Assembly (NCBI GenBank): GCA_026874595.1
Contig: CM049317.1
Location: 45,224,401 to 45,288,400, forward strand
DNA length: 64,000 nucleotides
From: Sipunculus nudus
Lineage: Eukaryota; Annelida; Sipuncula; Golfingiida; Sipunculidae
Direction of reading: 5' to 3'
The notes under the pieces are model-generated. The model made no database searches and was not told the origin of the DNA. It saw only the letters and a program-made list of their open reading frames with translations. Both the position numbers and the translations under genes were made by a program. Positions 24,457-37,120 of the stretch are shown here, one piece after another. Each line of letters opens with the position of its first letter. The stretch's first letter is position 1.

Positions 24457-24720
24457 AATGATTTTAGCTCAGCTGGGTATAAGTCATATGAGTTATATAT
24501 ATAGTTGTGCTGCTTTGTCCATCGGACTCCGTCTGTCTTACTGGTCATCAATCCATTAACAAGGCAAGTTTTAAATTGTTAGACCTACAAAACTAAAATT
24601 TGACATGGAGTTAGATATCCCTAAGTTCTCCTACCAAACCTGAAACTGGGTCACTATGACTTCAAAACAGTTGTTCCCCTTTTTTACAACATTTATTTCA
24701 GTTAATAAATTAAAGGTGTA
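24457..24720 (-). repeat. dispersed hairpin-ended repeat, inverted partial copy
   Basis: Read on the minus strand this resembles the 36.3-37.7 kb copies: a run like GACGGAGTC, an ACTATA segment, then a hairpin-like ATGACTTATACCCAGCTGAGC (broken here as ATATGACTTATA and CAGCTGAGCTAAAAT). It lies just right of the LTR element. Confidence 0.5.
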
Positions 24721-27710
24721 TTATTATATGTCATCTAATTTCCACTATTTCTTTATTCTGTTGTGGACAGGGGATCATACAGTCCCATGGTTATTTTATG
24801 CACATATTACTGCCACATAGCTGAAATAATGATAATTCTAGAAATATTTGCTCATGAGAGATTCCTGCATCTTTCATATATATAGTCAATAAAAGTGAAC
24901 AGTAATTGTTCAGAAAATATATATTAAATATGTGACTATCACTGGTAAGCCGGGCCATTTCCTCTTAGCTTTTCAAGTACTAATATACATAAAATATATA
25001 TTATAAGTATCTTTTGCATTTGTTATAATTTTCAAAAGTTCAGCTGAGCATATTGGCCTATGGGTTCCTAGTTTTAATTTTGTTAAAGGCATACATCATA
25101 ATCTATTATTTACTATTAACACAGTCCCAAGGACCCAAAGCTCACCTGAGAATTTTTCCCATAAGATGATACTGGAAAACTAGAAATATTCTATTTTATA
25201 TATAAATCTACTTAAAATATAGGGGTACACATTTCAACTGCAAATGCAATTCCTTCAGAGTATATTCCTACAGAATATAGGGGCATACCATATACCACAT
25301 TTGTTATAACGGGGAGCAGTTTGCAAATTAAATATGTCTGCTAGGTATTGGGCATGAAGCTGCTGTTATTTTTAAAATATTGCAAATCATGCTATGTTGC
25401 AATTTTACAAACATGCCCATGACAGTTTTTAGAAATTGTTGGACTGACTCTGGTAAAAACTTTTTATGATTCACAGAGATATTATTAAGCATACATGATC
25501 AAAACAATATTATGTCTCTAATGTTGTGCACAATATTGCCTGTACACAAGCTGAACACACTTCAATGACTGCTAATTTAAGAGCTGAAAGAAAAGAAGAG
25601 CCCAAAAAAAATCTTATTTCATGCACTGGGCAGTTTGCGAAAAAAGTGTTGTATTCAATATGCAAGCCCATGTTAAAAGTTAAAAAAATACATCAACAAA
25701 GGACTTAATAATATAGTCTGAGGACTGTATTAGAAATGTTCGTGCATATCTCTTAAGATACAGAAGACCTAGCTCTGGTCATTATTTAATTTATTTAAAA
25801 AATATTCCATCCTGGTATTTTTAATATGGATGTTCACTTTTTATATTGATATTTTCATGGCAAGCTTTGACATCTATTTTGGAATTTATATTCACTGTTC
25901 TTTATTCTGAAATTTACAAGAACAAAGTATATGGTGAATTAACAAGAGATTATTAAAACAAAAATAAATCATGATACAACTGCAGTGATATTCAATACGG
26001 GGAAGGGGGAGTGGTACATTGTTAGTTTCTCTCATTAAAGTTATAAGCTGGGGGATAAAGGGAGAGGTAAGGGATTCTGTAGCCTCCACAAGAATTAAAT
26101 TTTTCTCAGAGCCAATGCATGTTCCTTTCAAGCTGTCATGCAGGCCTGGCAGTGAGGTGGCCTAAATTAATTCAAACACAGGCTTGCAGGTTCTAGTAAA
26201 CCAGCACTGGACACTGATGATTTTATCAGTGTTCTAGTGCAGGCCAGTAATACCCACCAGTGAGTTGGTCAAATTAGAAAATAATGAGTGTCATGGGAGC
26301 AGTTACACATATTCAACAGGACCAGAGTGTAGCCTAGAAAACTTGCAGCCAGGCTTTTTCATGACCTGATGTGAAAACTAACCATCAACATTTAGTTAGC
26401 AAGCTCCTGCTTAAACCAGATTGTTCAACAGTGTCTGATACTTTAAAGTTTGACAGCAAACGTGAACTTCTATAATAATTCTTATAAATTTAGGTCACAA
26501 GAAAGCTTTAAGGTACTAATTATGTTTCTTGTGGAAAACCCCTTAAATATGTAACCTTAAATATGTAAGCCGGGTTGCAGACTGGTAGCTGTTAAGGCTT
26601 CTTGTTTGTACACGCTGAAATTAGCATTCCATCAATGCCTTTAAATACTGTTTTTGTCGTGTTCACTCCCTGAATGCTCCAACACTCAAAAAAAATTAAT
26701 AGTTTACAAATTCAGGGATTCAGCAAACTGGACTCGGTATTCTGGGATTCGGCAAAATGGGACTTGGAAAACTGGCATGATACCAGTCCACCACAGTTGT
26801 TGTCTGCTCTGTTATTCACACACAGCAGGCTGCTTCTACTTAAAAATCACAGTTGTTGTTTAGCAATACTACAACTTGCTCAGATGTCTTGATGTTAACC
26901 ATGCCTAGTGACTACCAAACATGCAAACATGCCAATTTTGGGGGTTTAACCTTCCCCACTGCTGGGTCATAGCACTAGTGTAAGTGGCTGTGAGGCCCAG
27001 TTTCCATGGAGGTGGGGTGATCCAGCCTGAAAACATGGGAGCAGATGAATGGCTGGGCTGACTGATTGCCTGCAGGACAGGCACACCATGTGATAATTTA
27101 AGCTGATAAGCATCTCAGTCAAGCCACAGACGTATTCTGTGTATGTTTTCTTGTCTTTATTGGGTATATGTAAATATTAATAAACCTTAAACTGCTAACA
27201 TGTTCATTCTTTTACCTTCTGTTATACATTTTGTACAAAAACCACAACATTTTTAGCCCACAATATTATCTGAATCTACAGTATGTTCAAATTATTTGTT
27301 TTCTAAACAAACATGGAAAATTTCATGTAAATTATAAGTTAACTGAAATTTTATTTTGTGAACTCCCAACAAAATTGTTTTCCATGACCATGACCTCAGT
27401 AATACCTTAAAACACTGTATATGAACAATGCAGAAAATATTGCCATTTAACCAGCGTCCCTCTCAGGTAATTTGGTGATTCTATCATGTAGGTATAATTA
27501 TACCTCCATGATTCTATTATACAACTAATTGTTTTTGAATACTAGTATGATACCAGTTTAATAAAAAGAAATAAGCAGGAAACTCAGCCTTATTTCTTTT
27601 GACTTTTTTCCCAAAAATTTATTGTACAAGACTATATATTATATATTTCCATTTTAATTCAAGAATGATGAAAGTAATAACAGCTTGTGTCAAAACAATT
27701 ATGATGCTAA
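24721..27710. other. CACTA-like element interior, no gene seen
   Basis: About 3 kb of AT-rich sequence. Short frames at 25526, 25892 and 26654 have no motif. A purine-rich GGGGAAGGGGGAG lies near 25998. No transposase signature was seen on either strand. Confidence 0.5.
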
Positions 27711-28146
27711 CTGTTTGACAAGTAAGATACAAGTTTGATAAACAGGATACAGCATGAAACTCTGAAATAAGGGACCACCAGAATTAATTTAACTACAGAC
27801 AGTTGCAGGACTGGCCACTAGCAGTCACTACTGACCACAGACAGTCACTCCCTGTCAATCATTTCAAAACAAGGGTCACCCCCTACCACTACTGTAATCA
27901 TCCACTCAAGACATGTCTTGATTATTTTTTAAGTGGTCACTGGATATCTGTTCTGGTCACTTCTGGCCACACAGGCTATTAAGTCATTAGGCAGAGGTCA
28001 TTAAGGGAATTGGGTGATAACCTGTGACTGTGAGTGACCAGTTTGGTCACTGGGTATCACAGCAAATGACCAGCTGATTAGCTGTGGCTGTCAGTGACCA
28101 AAACTACCACAGAATTTCCGCCTGTGGCCAAAGTGCTCTCATAGTG
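27711..28146 (-). repeat. right terminal inverted repeat of the CACTA-like element
   Basis: Reverse complement of 15785-16218. Its end reads GAGAGC...CACTA outward with the canonical CACTA, whereas the left end has CAATA. Differences between the two repeats are a few per hundred bases, which suggests an insertion that is not very recent. Confidence 0.92.
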
Positions 28147-28149
28147 TAT
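28147..28149. other. target-site duplication TAT (right)
   Basis: Right copy of the 3-bp duplication; the satellite resumes at GTGACAGGCACATGG directly after it. Confidence 0.8.
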
Positions 28150-28473
28150 GTGACAGGCACATGGTACAGTGACACAGTGTGCTCATTTTGTATTTCAAGG
28201 GTTAGGGTTTTACCCATATCTATATGACAGCCATATTTTTAATATTGTGACACAGTGTACTCATCTTGTATTAAAGGGATAAGGTTTTACCTATATCTTT
28301 ATGACAGCTGTATTTTTAATATTGTGACACAGCATGCTCATCTTGTATTTCAAGGGTTACAATTTCAGCCATATCTATGTAACAGGCACATTGTACAGTG
28401 ACACAGTGTGCTCATCTTGTATTTTAGGGGTTAGGGTTTCACCCATATCTATGTGAAAGACACATTTCACAGT

Positions 28474-28569
28474 GATACTCATTCACTTTGATTCAGCCTT
28501 TTGAAATCAGTTCGGAAAAAGCTAAACAAAAGGCCTATTGGCCAGCAATATACTATTGTGAGTAGTGTA
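28474..28569 (+). repeat. ~96-bp non-satellite segment, copy 3
   Basis: Near-identical to 13196-13291, and about 1.88 kb before copy 4. Confidence 0.85.
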
Positions 28570-30351
28570 TTCATCTTGTATTTCAAGGGTTAGGGTTTTA
28601 TTCATATCTATATGACAGCCACATTGTATTGTGAAACGGTAAGCTCATCTTGTATTTCAAGGGTTAGGGTTTCACCTATATCTATATGACAGCCATATTT
28701 TTAATATTGTGACACAGTGTACTCATCTTGTATTTCAAGGGTTAAGGTTTTACCTATATCTTTATGACAGCTGTATTTTTAATATTGTGACACAGCATGC
28801 TCATCTTGTATTTCAAGGGTTAGGGTTTCACCCTTATCTATGTGACAGGCACATGGTACAATGACACAGTGTGCTTATCTTGTATTTCAAGGGTTAGGGT
28901 TTCACTCATATCTATGTGACAGGAACATTGTACAGTGACACAGTGTGCTCATTTGTATTTCAAGGGTTAGGGTTTACCCATATCTATGTGACAGGCACAT
29001 GGTACAGTGACATTGTGCTCATTTTGTATTTCAAGGGTTAGGGTTTCGCCCATATCTATATGACAGCCATATTTTAAATATTGTGACGCAGTGTACTCAT
29101 CTTGTATTTCAAGGGTTAGGGTTTACCTATATCTTTATGACAGCTGTATTTTTAATATTGTGACACAGCATGCTCATCTTGTATTTCAAGGGTTACAATT
29201 TCAGCCCTATATATGTAACAGGCACATTGTACAGTGACACAGTGTGCTCATCTTGTATTTTAAGGGTTAGGGTTTTATCCATATCTATATGACAGCCACA
29301 TTGTACAGTGACACAGTGTGCTCATCTTGTATTTCAAGGGTTAGGGTTTACCCATGTCTATGTGACAGGCACATGGTACAGTGACAGTGTGCTAATTTTA
29401 TATTTTAAGTGTTAGGGTTTCACTCATATCTATGTGACAGGCACACTGTACAGTGACACAGTGTGCTCATCTTGTATTTCAAGGGTTAGGGTTTACCCGT
29501 ATCTATGTGACAGGCACATGGTACAGTGACACAGTGTGTTTATTTTGTATTTCAAGGGTTAGGCTTTCACCCATATGTATATGACAGCCATATTTTTAAT
29601 ATTGTGACACAGTGTACTCATCTTGTATTTCAAGGGTTAAGGTTTACACCCATATCTATGTGACAGGCACATTGTACAGTGACATGGTGTGCTCATCTTG
29701 TATTTCAAGGGTAGGGTTTCACTCATATCTATGTAACAGGCACGTTCTACAGTGACACAGTGTGCTCATCTTGTATTTCAAGGGTTAGGGTTTCACTCAT
29801 ATCTATGTGACAGGCACATTGTACAGTGAAACAGTGTGCTCATCTTGCATTTCAAGGGTTAGGGTTTCACTCATATCTATGTGACAGGCACAATGTACAG
29901 TGACACAGGGTGCTCATCTTGTATTTCAAGGGTAGGGTTTCACTCATATCTATGTGACAGGCACATTGTACAGTGACACAGTGTGCTCATCTTGTATTTC
30001 AAGGGTTAGGGTTTCCCAATATCTATGTGACAGGCACATGGTACAGTGACACAGTGTGCTCATTTTGTATTTCAAGGGTTAGGGTTTTACCCATATCTAT
30101 ATGACAGCCATATTTTTAATATTGTGACACAGTGTACTCATCTTGTATTAAAGGGTTAAGGTTTTACCTATATCTTTATGACAGCTGTATTTTTAATATT
30201 GTGACACAGCATGCTCATCTTGTATTTCAAGGGTTACAATTTCAGCCATATCTATGTAACAGGCACATTGTACAGTGACACAGTGTGCTCATCTTGTATT
30301 TTAGGGGTTAGGGTTTCACCCATATCTATGTGAAAGACACATTTCACAGTG

Positions 30352-30447
30352 ATACTCATTCACTTTGATTCAGCCTTTTGAAATCAGTTCGGAAAAAGCT
30401 AAACAAAAGGCCTATTGGCCAGCAATATACTATTGTGAGTAGTGTAT
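30352..30447 (+). repeat. ~96-bp non-satellite segment, copy 4
   Basis: Near-identical to copy 3. It sets the ~1.88-kb higher-order period of the right block. Confidence 0.85.
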
Positions 30448-32441
30448 TCATCTTGTATTTCAAGGGTTAGGGTTTTATCCATATCTATATGACAGCCACA
30501 TTGTATTGTGAAACGGTAAGCTCATCTTGTATTTCAAGGGTTAGGGTTTCACCTATATCTATATGACAGCCATATTTTTAATATTGTGACAGTGTACTCA
30601 TCTTGTATTTCAAGGGTTAAGGTTTTACCTATATCTTTATGACAGCTGTATTTTTAATATTGTGACACAGCATGCTCATCTTGTATTTCAAGGGTTAGGG
30701 TTTCACCCTTATCTATGTGACAGGCACATGGTACAATGACACAGTGTGCTTATCTTGTATTTCAAGGGTTAGGGTTTCACTCATATCTATCTGACAGGCA
30801 CACTGTACATTGACACAGTGTGCTCATCTTGTATTTCAAGGGTTAGGGTTTCACCTATATCTATATGACAGGCATATTTTTAATATTGTGACACAGTATG
30901 CACATCTTGTTTTTCAAGGATTACAATTTCAGCCATATCTATGTGACAGTCACATTGTACAGTGACACAGTGTGCTCAACTTGTATTTCAAGGGTTAGGG
31001 TTTACCCATATCTATGTGACAGGCACATGGTACAGTGACACAGTGTGCTCATTTTGTATAAAAGGGTTAGGGTTTCACCCATATCTATATGACAGCCACA
31101 TTTATAATATTGTGACACAGTGTACTCATCTTGTATTTCACGGGTTAAGGTTTTACCTATATCTTTATGACAGCTGTATTTTTAATATTGTGACACAGCA
31201 TGCTCATCTTGTATTTCAAGGGTAAGGGTTTCACCCTTATCTATGTGACAGGCACATGGTACAGTGACACAATGTGCTCATCTTGTATTTCAAGGGTTAG
31301 GGTTTCACTTATATCTATGTGACAGGAACATTGTACAGTGACACAGTGTGCTCATCTTGTATTTCAAGGGTTAGGGTTTCACCTATATCTATATGACAGC
31401 CATATTTTTAATATTGTGACACAGTGTACTCATCTTGTATTTCAAGGGTTAAGGTTTTATCTATATCTTTATGACAGCTGTATTTTTAATATTGTGACAC
31501 AGCATGCTCATCTTGTATTTCAAGGGTTAGGGTTTCACCTATATCTATGTGACAGGCACATTGTACAGTGACACAGTGTGCTCATCTTGTAGTTAAGGGG
31601 TTAGGGTTTCACCTATACCTATATGACAGGCACATTGTACAGTGACACAGTGTGCTCATCTTGTATTTCAAGGGTTAGGGTTTCACCCATACATATGGGA
31701 CAGGCACATTGTACAGTGACACAGTGTGCTCATAATGTATTTCAAGGGTTAGGGTTTCACCCATACCTATGAGATAGGCACATTTAACAGTGACCAATTT
31801 GCTTATCTTGTATTTCAAGGGTTAGGGTTTCACCCATATCTATGGGACAGGCACATTGTACAGTGACACAGTATGCTCATCTTGTATTTTAAGGGTTAGG
31901 GTTTCACCCATATCTATGGGACAGGCACATTGTACAGTGACACACTGTGCTCATAATGTAATTCAAGGGTAAGGGTTTCACCCATATCTATGTGACAGGC
32001 ACATTGTACAGTGACACAGTATGCTCATCTTGTATTTCAAGGGTTAGGGTTTCAACCATATCTATGGGACAGGCACATTGTAGAGTGACACAGTGTGCTC
32101 ATAATGGATTTCAAGGGTTAGGCTTTCACCCATACCTATGAGACGGGTACATTTAACAGTGACCAATTTGCTCATCTTGTATTTCAAGGGTTAGGGTTCC
32201 ACCTATATCTATATGACAGCCACATTGTATTGTGACACACCATGTTCATCTTGTATTTCACGAGTTAGGGTTTCACTCTTATCTCTGTGACAAGCACATT
32301 TTACTTTGACAATGTGTGCACAGGTTGTAATTCAAGGGTTAGGCTTTCACCTGTATATATGTGACAGGTATGTTTTACTGTGACATAGTGTGCTCTTTGT
32401 ATTTCAAGGGTTAGGGTTTCACCCATATCTATGTGACAGGC

Positions 32442-34280
32442 TAGAGGACAAAAATGGCGGGGTAAGGGTGGATGAGGGGGCTTTCTGGCATGACATCTCA
32501 CCTTTATGGGTTCTGAAAGGGAGCTTTTTTCAAGCAAGGTACTTATTCTGTGACCCAGCCAAGATGTTTCAGACAAGTTCAAGTAATTGCCCAAAAGGGT
32601 TAAATAGGCATTGGTAACATAGCACAGTATTTCCATAGATCCTGTTATGATCATGAGAAATTACCATTTTGACCATTTTCTAATGTTATAACCTAAGAAA
32701 CGCTGAACTAACTATCAATTAGGCTACAAATAATGAATTCACACAAAGAATATATGATGTGAACTCATGAACCCAAACTGAAACTCTATCTCTATGGTAA
32801 AGATTCATTTGGTAACCTTTGTGAGCAAGGCTTTGTATTAATAAGGTCAGAATTAAACAAATATGTTGAAGGGGTTTATCAGTGCTTAGTTAAAACAGAA
32901 TTTTTTTAGCTCATGTCAGGTGCTGTTAAAAGTATACTGAAAAGCTGACAATCGGTAAGGTGTATATCATGTGACAGCATACTTGTAGGCCGATGAGGTG
33001 TTGTCAGAACTGATGAAAATATTTGCATCCTTATAGAGCTTTGAAGGGTGTTCATCACTGAAGGATGTAACAGCACTCTGACTGCAAGCACACTGGTTGT
33101 AGACTCTCTAATGTCAGAGGGTGCTACATGGTGACAATTGGTTTTGATTACCTAGGGCACTTTACTGACCAGAACAAGCAACAGCCATGAGATAGCAAAG
33201 TACTTGTATATATTCTATAGATTACTGGTCTTTGATGACTAAAAGCGGTAAAATTATACTGCACATGATTGTGCTCATTCAAGCATCAAGTTTGTTGACC
33301 TTGCTATTGTTAGGGGATATAACAGAGATCAGCCACCCCCCCCCCCCCCCCACCCAATAGGATGTAGGGCAACACCATCTTTCATCTTTGCATATGAACT
33401 TACTATCTCAATTTCAAATTTTATACATTATTATGGTTCTGTGTGTAAATAAACAGTATGTATGTCCAGGTGTGTATGTTAACTATAGTAAGAAAGCATG
33501 AGCAAACAAACGTCTGATACTGTGCTGTGGCAACAATTCACAAACAAGAAGCTCATTCCCCCTCCTGTATTGGCACATACCATACTACAATGAGAAAACA
33601 CTATATTTCATGTATATTTAACATGCCTGCAATGCCTGGTATGTAAATAGGCCCCTTTAATGCCTTACATACATTTAACACACATATCAACAGATAAAAT
33701 GTACAGAATTTTAAGTGTAGACAGACATTTTCTTTTAATATGATAAGGTGGAGGGAAGGGCTTTTGTCCTCTTTGTGTTGGGGGCCTTTGTTTGTACATC
33801 CCTCCACCACCCCATAATCAAAAGAACTTTAATGTTTTTCACCACCCAAAAAGATTATTTGCATATTTATTCATTGCACTAGGTAATAATGGCCACTCAT
33901 TTGAAATCCAAATAAACCTTTCACTGACTTTGGGTGGTTTATATGATCTTAAGGAATAATTGCCCAACAGAACAAGTAAACCTTATCTGGCTGCTATTCC
34001 TTACCACATGAAATGGCAAAACTTGTAATTAATGATATTTCAACTAGCTTTTGAGTAAATTAAACCAATTCTGAACAAAACTAATTAGTGTAAAAATAAA
34101 AAAAAACACACCTGTGATAACACTGGCATCACACAAATGAAATGTATTCAAATTAAAGCAACTTTTGAATTGGGAATTTGAATTGAATAAAAATTATTTG
34201 AATTGAACTGATATTTTTCTCCAGCACATTAAAACTAAATCTGAACTGAAGTTTCATAAAATTTCTTGAATTGTAATTGA
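32442..34280. other. no recognisable gene
   Basis: Non-coding sequence right of the satellite, with a C-run at 33336-33351. No motif-bearing frame. Confidence 0.45.
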
Positions 34281-34281
34281 A

Positions 34282-34318
34282 ACAAGGGACCCATGGGTCA
34301 CTGTGCTCAGCTGAAGAT
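34282..34318 (+). repeat. dispersed repeat end (GGGACCCATGGGTCAC type)
   Basis: AACAAGGGACCCATGGGTCA followed by CTGTGCTCAGCTGAA. The same phrase occurs at 35471-35506, and in reverse orientation at about 44146-44178. It contains a self-complementary core GACCCATGGGTC. Confidence 0.65.
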
Positions 34319-35470
34319 GGCCTTGAAGGTAAAAATCTAAAATAATATCAAATGGAGATAAAATGAAAGAGGAAGAGGTAATATAGGCCAAGGTTGGTTT
34401 ATATGATTGGTTGGTATTGATGACCAAGAAACTGTTGCAAATAATATTTTGTTACCTGACCGTGTGTTTCCTAATGTTGAAACTGAAGCATGTGAGCAGT
34501 TTGTGAACAAAAGATCTGTACTGTTACCATGATCTGATGCACATTAGTTGGCTTTTTGATTAACTGTTGATATTTCAGTAGTCTACACATTTGTTCCATT
34601 GAATCTATTTTTTTAAATATATATTATTAAATAAATATGTATTTTTTATTTTATGAAATGTATACAGTTGAAATATAACTTATTAACAACATACATACAG
34701 GGCAAACAAAGCCTGATCTCCAATTCTGCTGAGGCAGGAAAATAATGAACAAATGTTTGTATTAGATCCTCATTTTTTTATCACATCAATTATTTTTTAT
34801 TATAAGTTTATATTTCTATACATTTCCAAAATAACATATATCTGAATATAAAAGTTGATTCATAATTCTCAATTGCATCATCATAAATCACAATCTTGTC
34901 AGATAACACCACATCATGAATATGTGTTTATTTATTTTTTACCACAAAAATATATCTTTTAAATTTGCAAAACAATAAATATATAAAAATAATACTTGAT
35001 TTAGATTTCACAATTATAAACTGTGTCTTTATTTATCCATAATGTGCTTCATATTTTATAAATTGAAGCATGCTGGTGGGTTTAATTTTATTTGTTAAAA
35101 TCATTTAAAAGAAAATTGATTTCTTTAAAAATGCTGCATTAACACAACATGGCATCTTCTGGATTACACCTTGAATTACTTTTTCAAGGAAAGTTTCTGT
35201 ATATTGGAGTGGAAACAGCATTATAATTCAGGAGATACAGTGAAAACAATAACAATTACTGCACAACGCTTAATTCATGGGTTGTTTTTTTTTGGGGGGG
35301 GGGATTGGGGTGGTGATATGAGAATAACTGTGCACCTGTCACAGCAGGGGATCTCCCCAAGTGACTGTAACAAATTAGAAACCCTGGCATGGCTGGCTTC
35401 CAGTGACCTGGAGTGGGACCCTGCATGTGTAATCTATAATCAAAGCAAATGACAACAATAGAGCCTCAAG
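34319..35470. other. no recognisable gene
   Basis: Very AT-rich from 34.6 to 35.1 kb. A T8G10 run lies at about 35286-35303. Nothing supported. Confidence 0.45.
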
Positions 35471-35506
35471 GAACAAGGGACCCATTGGTCACATCGCTCA
35501 GCTGAA
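35471..35506 (+). repeat. dispersed repeat end (second copy)
   Basis: GAACAAGGGACCCATTGGTC followed by ACATCGCTCAGCTGAA, matching 34282-34318. Confidence 0.65.
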
Positions 35507-36305
35507 TTTTGATAAATATTAGTAACTGAAAAATATTTTTATTTCTTTTGGTTTTTCATGTATATCATCATTAGAAAAGCTATGGGAAAATGGCCCTGCT
35601 AAAATTAAACTCTGTAAATTATAGAATAATGGACATGAGCTAAACCATTTAGTGATGCACCAAGGGAACAAATAGGCCTATAGTAAGTGTTATATAAAAG
35701 TAACATTTCATAAACAAATAATGTGTGAAGGTAATTAAGTTTTCAAAAGTTTAATATATGGCCATATGAGTTAAAAATTAATCCCACAAAGTTTGACCAA
35801 TATTCCTAATTTTAATACTAAGTTAACAGTGTTATTCACACCTAGGCCCCACCAACTTTAAGAGATATGAATGAAAGGCTACAAAGTATTTATATTTTCT
35901 TAAATCTTGTCAATTAGCACTTACATTAGATCCTAATATTTGATCACATTTGAATATTAGGATTAAATTCCTTAAATTTTTTCTTTAAAAAAAAAAACAA
36001 TATTGTCCAAGTCTCATCAAAAAGAATATATTTAATATTAAAATTATAAGATTCATCTTGTTTATTAGTCCTGTGTATTGAAGGGGTGGGTGGGGGGAGG
36101 GGTCCCAGTTGTTACTGCTCGTTGCTGAAAAAATGTTAATTTTAAGATTCATCTAGTTCATAGTACAGGTCTGTTGCAAGAATGGGGGGGGGGGGGGGGG
36201 TTGCCAGAGAAAAAAGCTCCCTGTGGTATGGTCTTAACTGCGGACAGCCTGATCAAACTCAACTCAGTGGAGAGACGGCTTGCCCTGGTGATGGGATTGC
36301 ATAAC
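35507..36305. other. no recognisable gene; G-rich tracts
   Basis: AT-rich, with GGGGTGGGTGGGGGGAGGGG near 36083-36102 and a G-run at 36184-36200. Both could form G-quadruplexes. Confidence 0.5.
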
Positions 36306-36309
36306 ATTA

Positions 36310-37120
36310 TGCCAACAGCCTGGGGAGCATAGAGATGTGCACTGAATGACCTACAGTCACCTAAGTGGACTGCTTGACAATGTAAGGGAATACAGTAAGA
36401 GCCTCCAAAAAAATTCAATAACTAGCCTAATTTTGCAGCTTTTATTTTAAAATTTCAGATTTTAACAGATTAAATCCTTATGTGTACATGCTGTGAAAAT
36501 TAAATCCACAGTACTTACAGGAAAAAAACGTGCCGTGGCCAAAGTTGGGCAAAATTTAAGGTACCAATTTTATATTTTTGCCAATATTTAAAAAAATTTA
36601 ACAGATTTGATCTAATTTTTGTTATACAATTAAATTTTGTTTATTAAAGTTGTATTACTGGAAAAAAGTCCCTACCTTTAACACTTTTGGTCTTAAGTGA
36701 CCGAATATCTTCCCTGATTTTTTTACAAAGTCCATTATGTTTCGGCCCATAACTTTTTTAAATGAAACAATACTGACTTAATTTCTGGCATGTGCATAGG
36801 AACTATACAGAGGAACATTTATGGTAAATATGAAGAAAACCAGATGAGTGGTTTTGATATTAGCCAGTCCTGAAGTGTGAAAATAGATCTCTAATAAAAA
36901 ATTGAGGTTTTTCCTCAATATCTCGAAGGAACAAAGTCCTATTGACCCAATTTTTGGCATGGTAGGAGATTTTGAGGACATCTAACTGTATGCCAAATTT
37001 CAGATTCGTAGGTCCAATGGTGTCGAAACGTGCCAGTCTTACAGACGGACATCCGGACGGACGGACGGACAATGTGCCACAACTATAGCTAAGATGACTT
37101 ATAGTCAGCTGAGCTAAAAA
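36310..37120 (+). repeat. dispersed hairpin-ended repeat, copy B (intact end)
   Basis: It shares with copies A and C the blocks 'CAATAACTAGCCTAATTTT', 'CTTATGTGTACATGCTGTGAA', 'CAAAGTTGGGCAAAA', 'CAGTCCTGAAGTGTGAAAAT' and a GGACGGACGGACGG run. It ends with the hairpin AGCTAAGATGACTTATAGTC + AGCTGAGCT and then AAAAAT. It provides the uninterrupted reference for the site where the 37.7-41.9 kb element inserted in copy C. Confidence 0.8.

Larger units (their letters stand above)
15785..28146. mobile_element. 12.4-kb CACTA-like (EnSpm) DNA transposon, non-autonomous
   Basis: The two ends are inverted copies over about 430 bp. The outer bases are CAATATGAGAGCACTTTGG on the left and, read inward from the right, CACTATGAGAGCACTTTGG. 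The element sits inside a satellite unit and is flanked by TAT on both sides (15782-15784 and 28147-28149). Removing it with one TAT restores the normal unit ...CCCAATATCTAT/GTGACAGGCACA..., which is seen intact at about 12,860, 14,890 and 15,630. CACTA termini, a 3-bp duplication and subterminal GTGACC/GGTCAC motifs fit the CACTA/EnSpm superfamily. No transposase frame was found in the interior, which instead holds a SINE, an LTR retrotransposon and microsatellites. Family assignment is inference; the inverted repeats and target duplication are direct observations. Confidence 0.85.
28150..32441 (+). repeat. 74-75-bp satellite array, right block
   Basis: Continues the array at 8089-15784 in the same orientation and register after the CACTA-like element. 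Its first kilobase closely matches 12,867 onward, including the rare GTATTAAAGGGATAAGG variant. A higher-order period of about 1,876-1,879 bp is visible (28150 onward against 30026 onward; the 96-bp segment at 28474 and 30352). Units from about 31.6 kb are more diverged (GGGACAGGCACATT, TAATGTATTTC), as expected at an array edge. The last unit breaks at GTGACAGG/CTAGAGG. Confidence 0.97.

Noticed and set aside
15785-28146. Maverick/Polinton giant transposon
   Set aside because: The ends are CACTA-like rather than AG, the duplication is 3 bp rather than 6, and no polymerase B, integrase or capsid genes are present.
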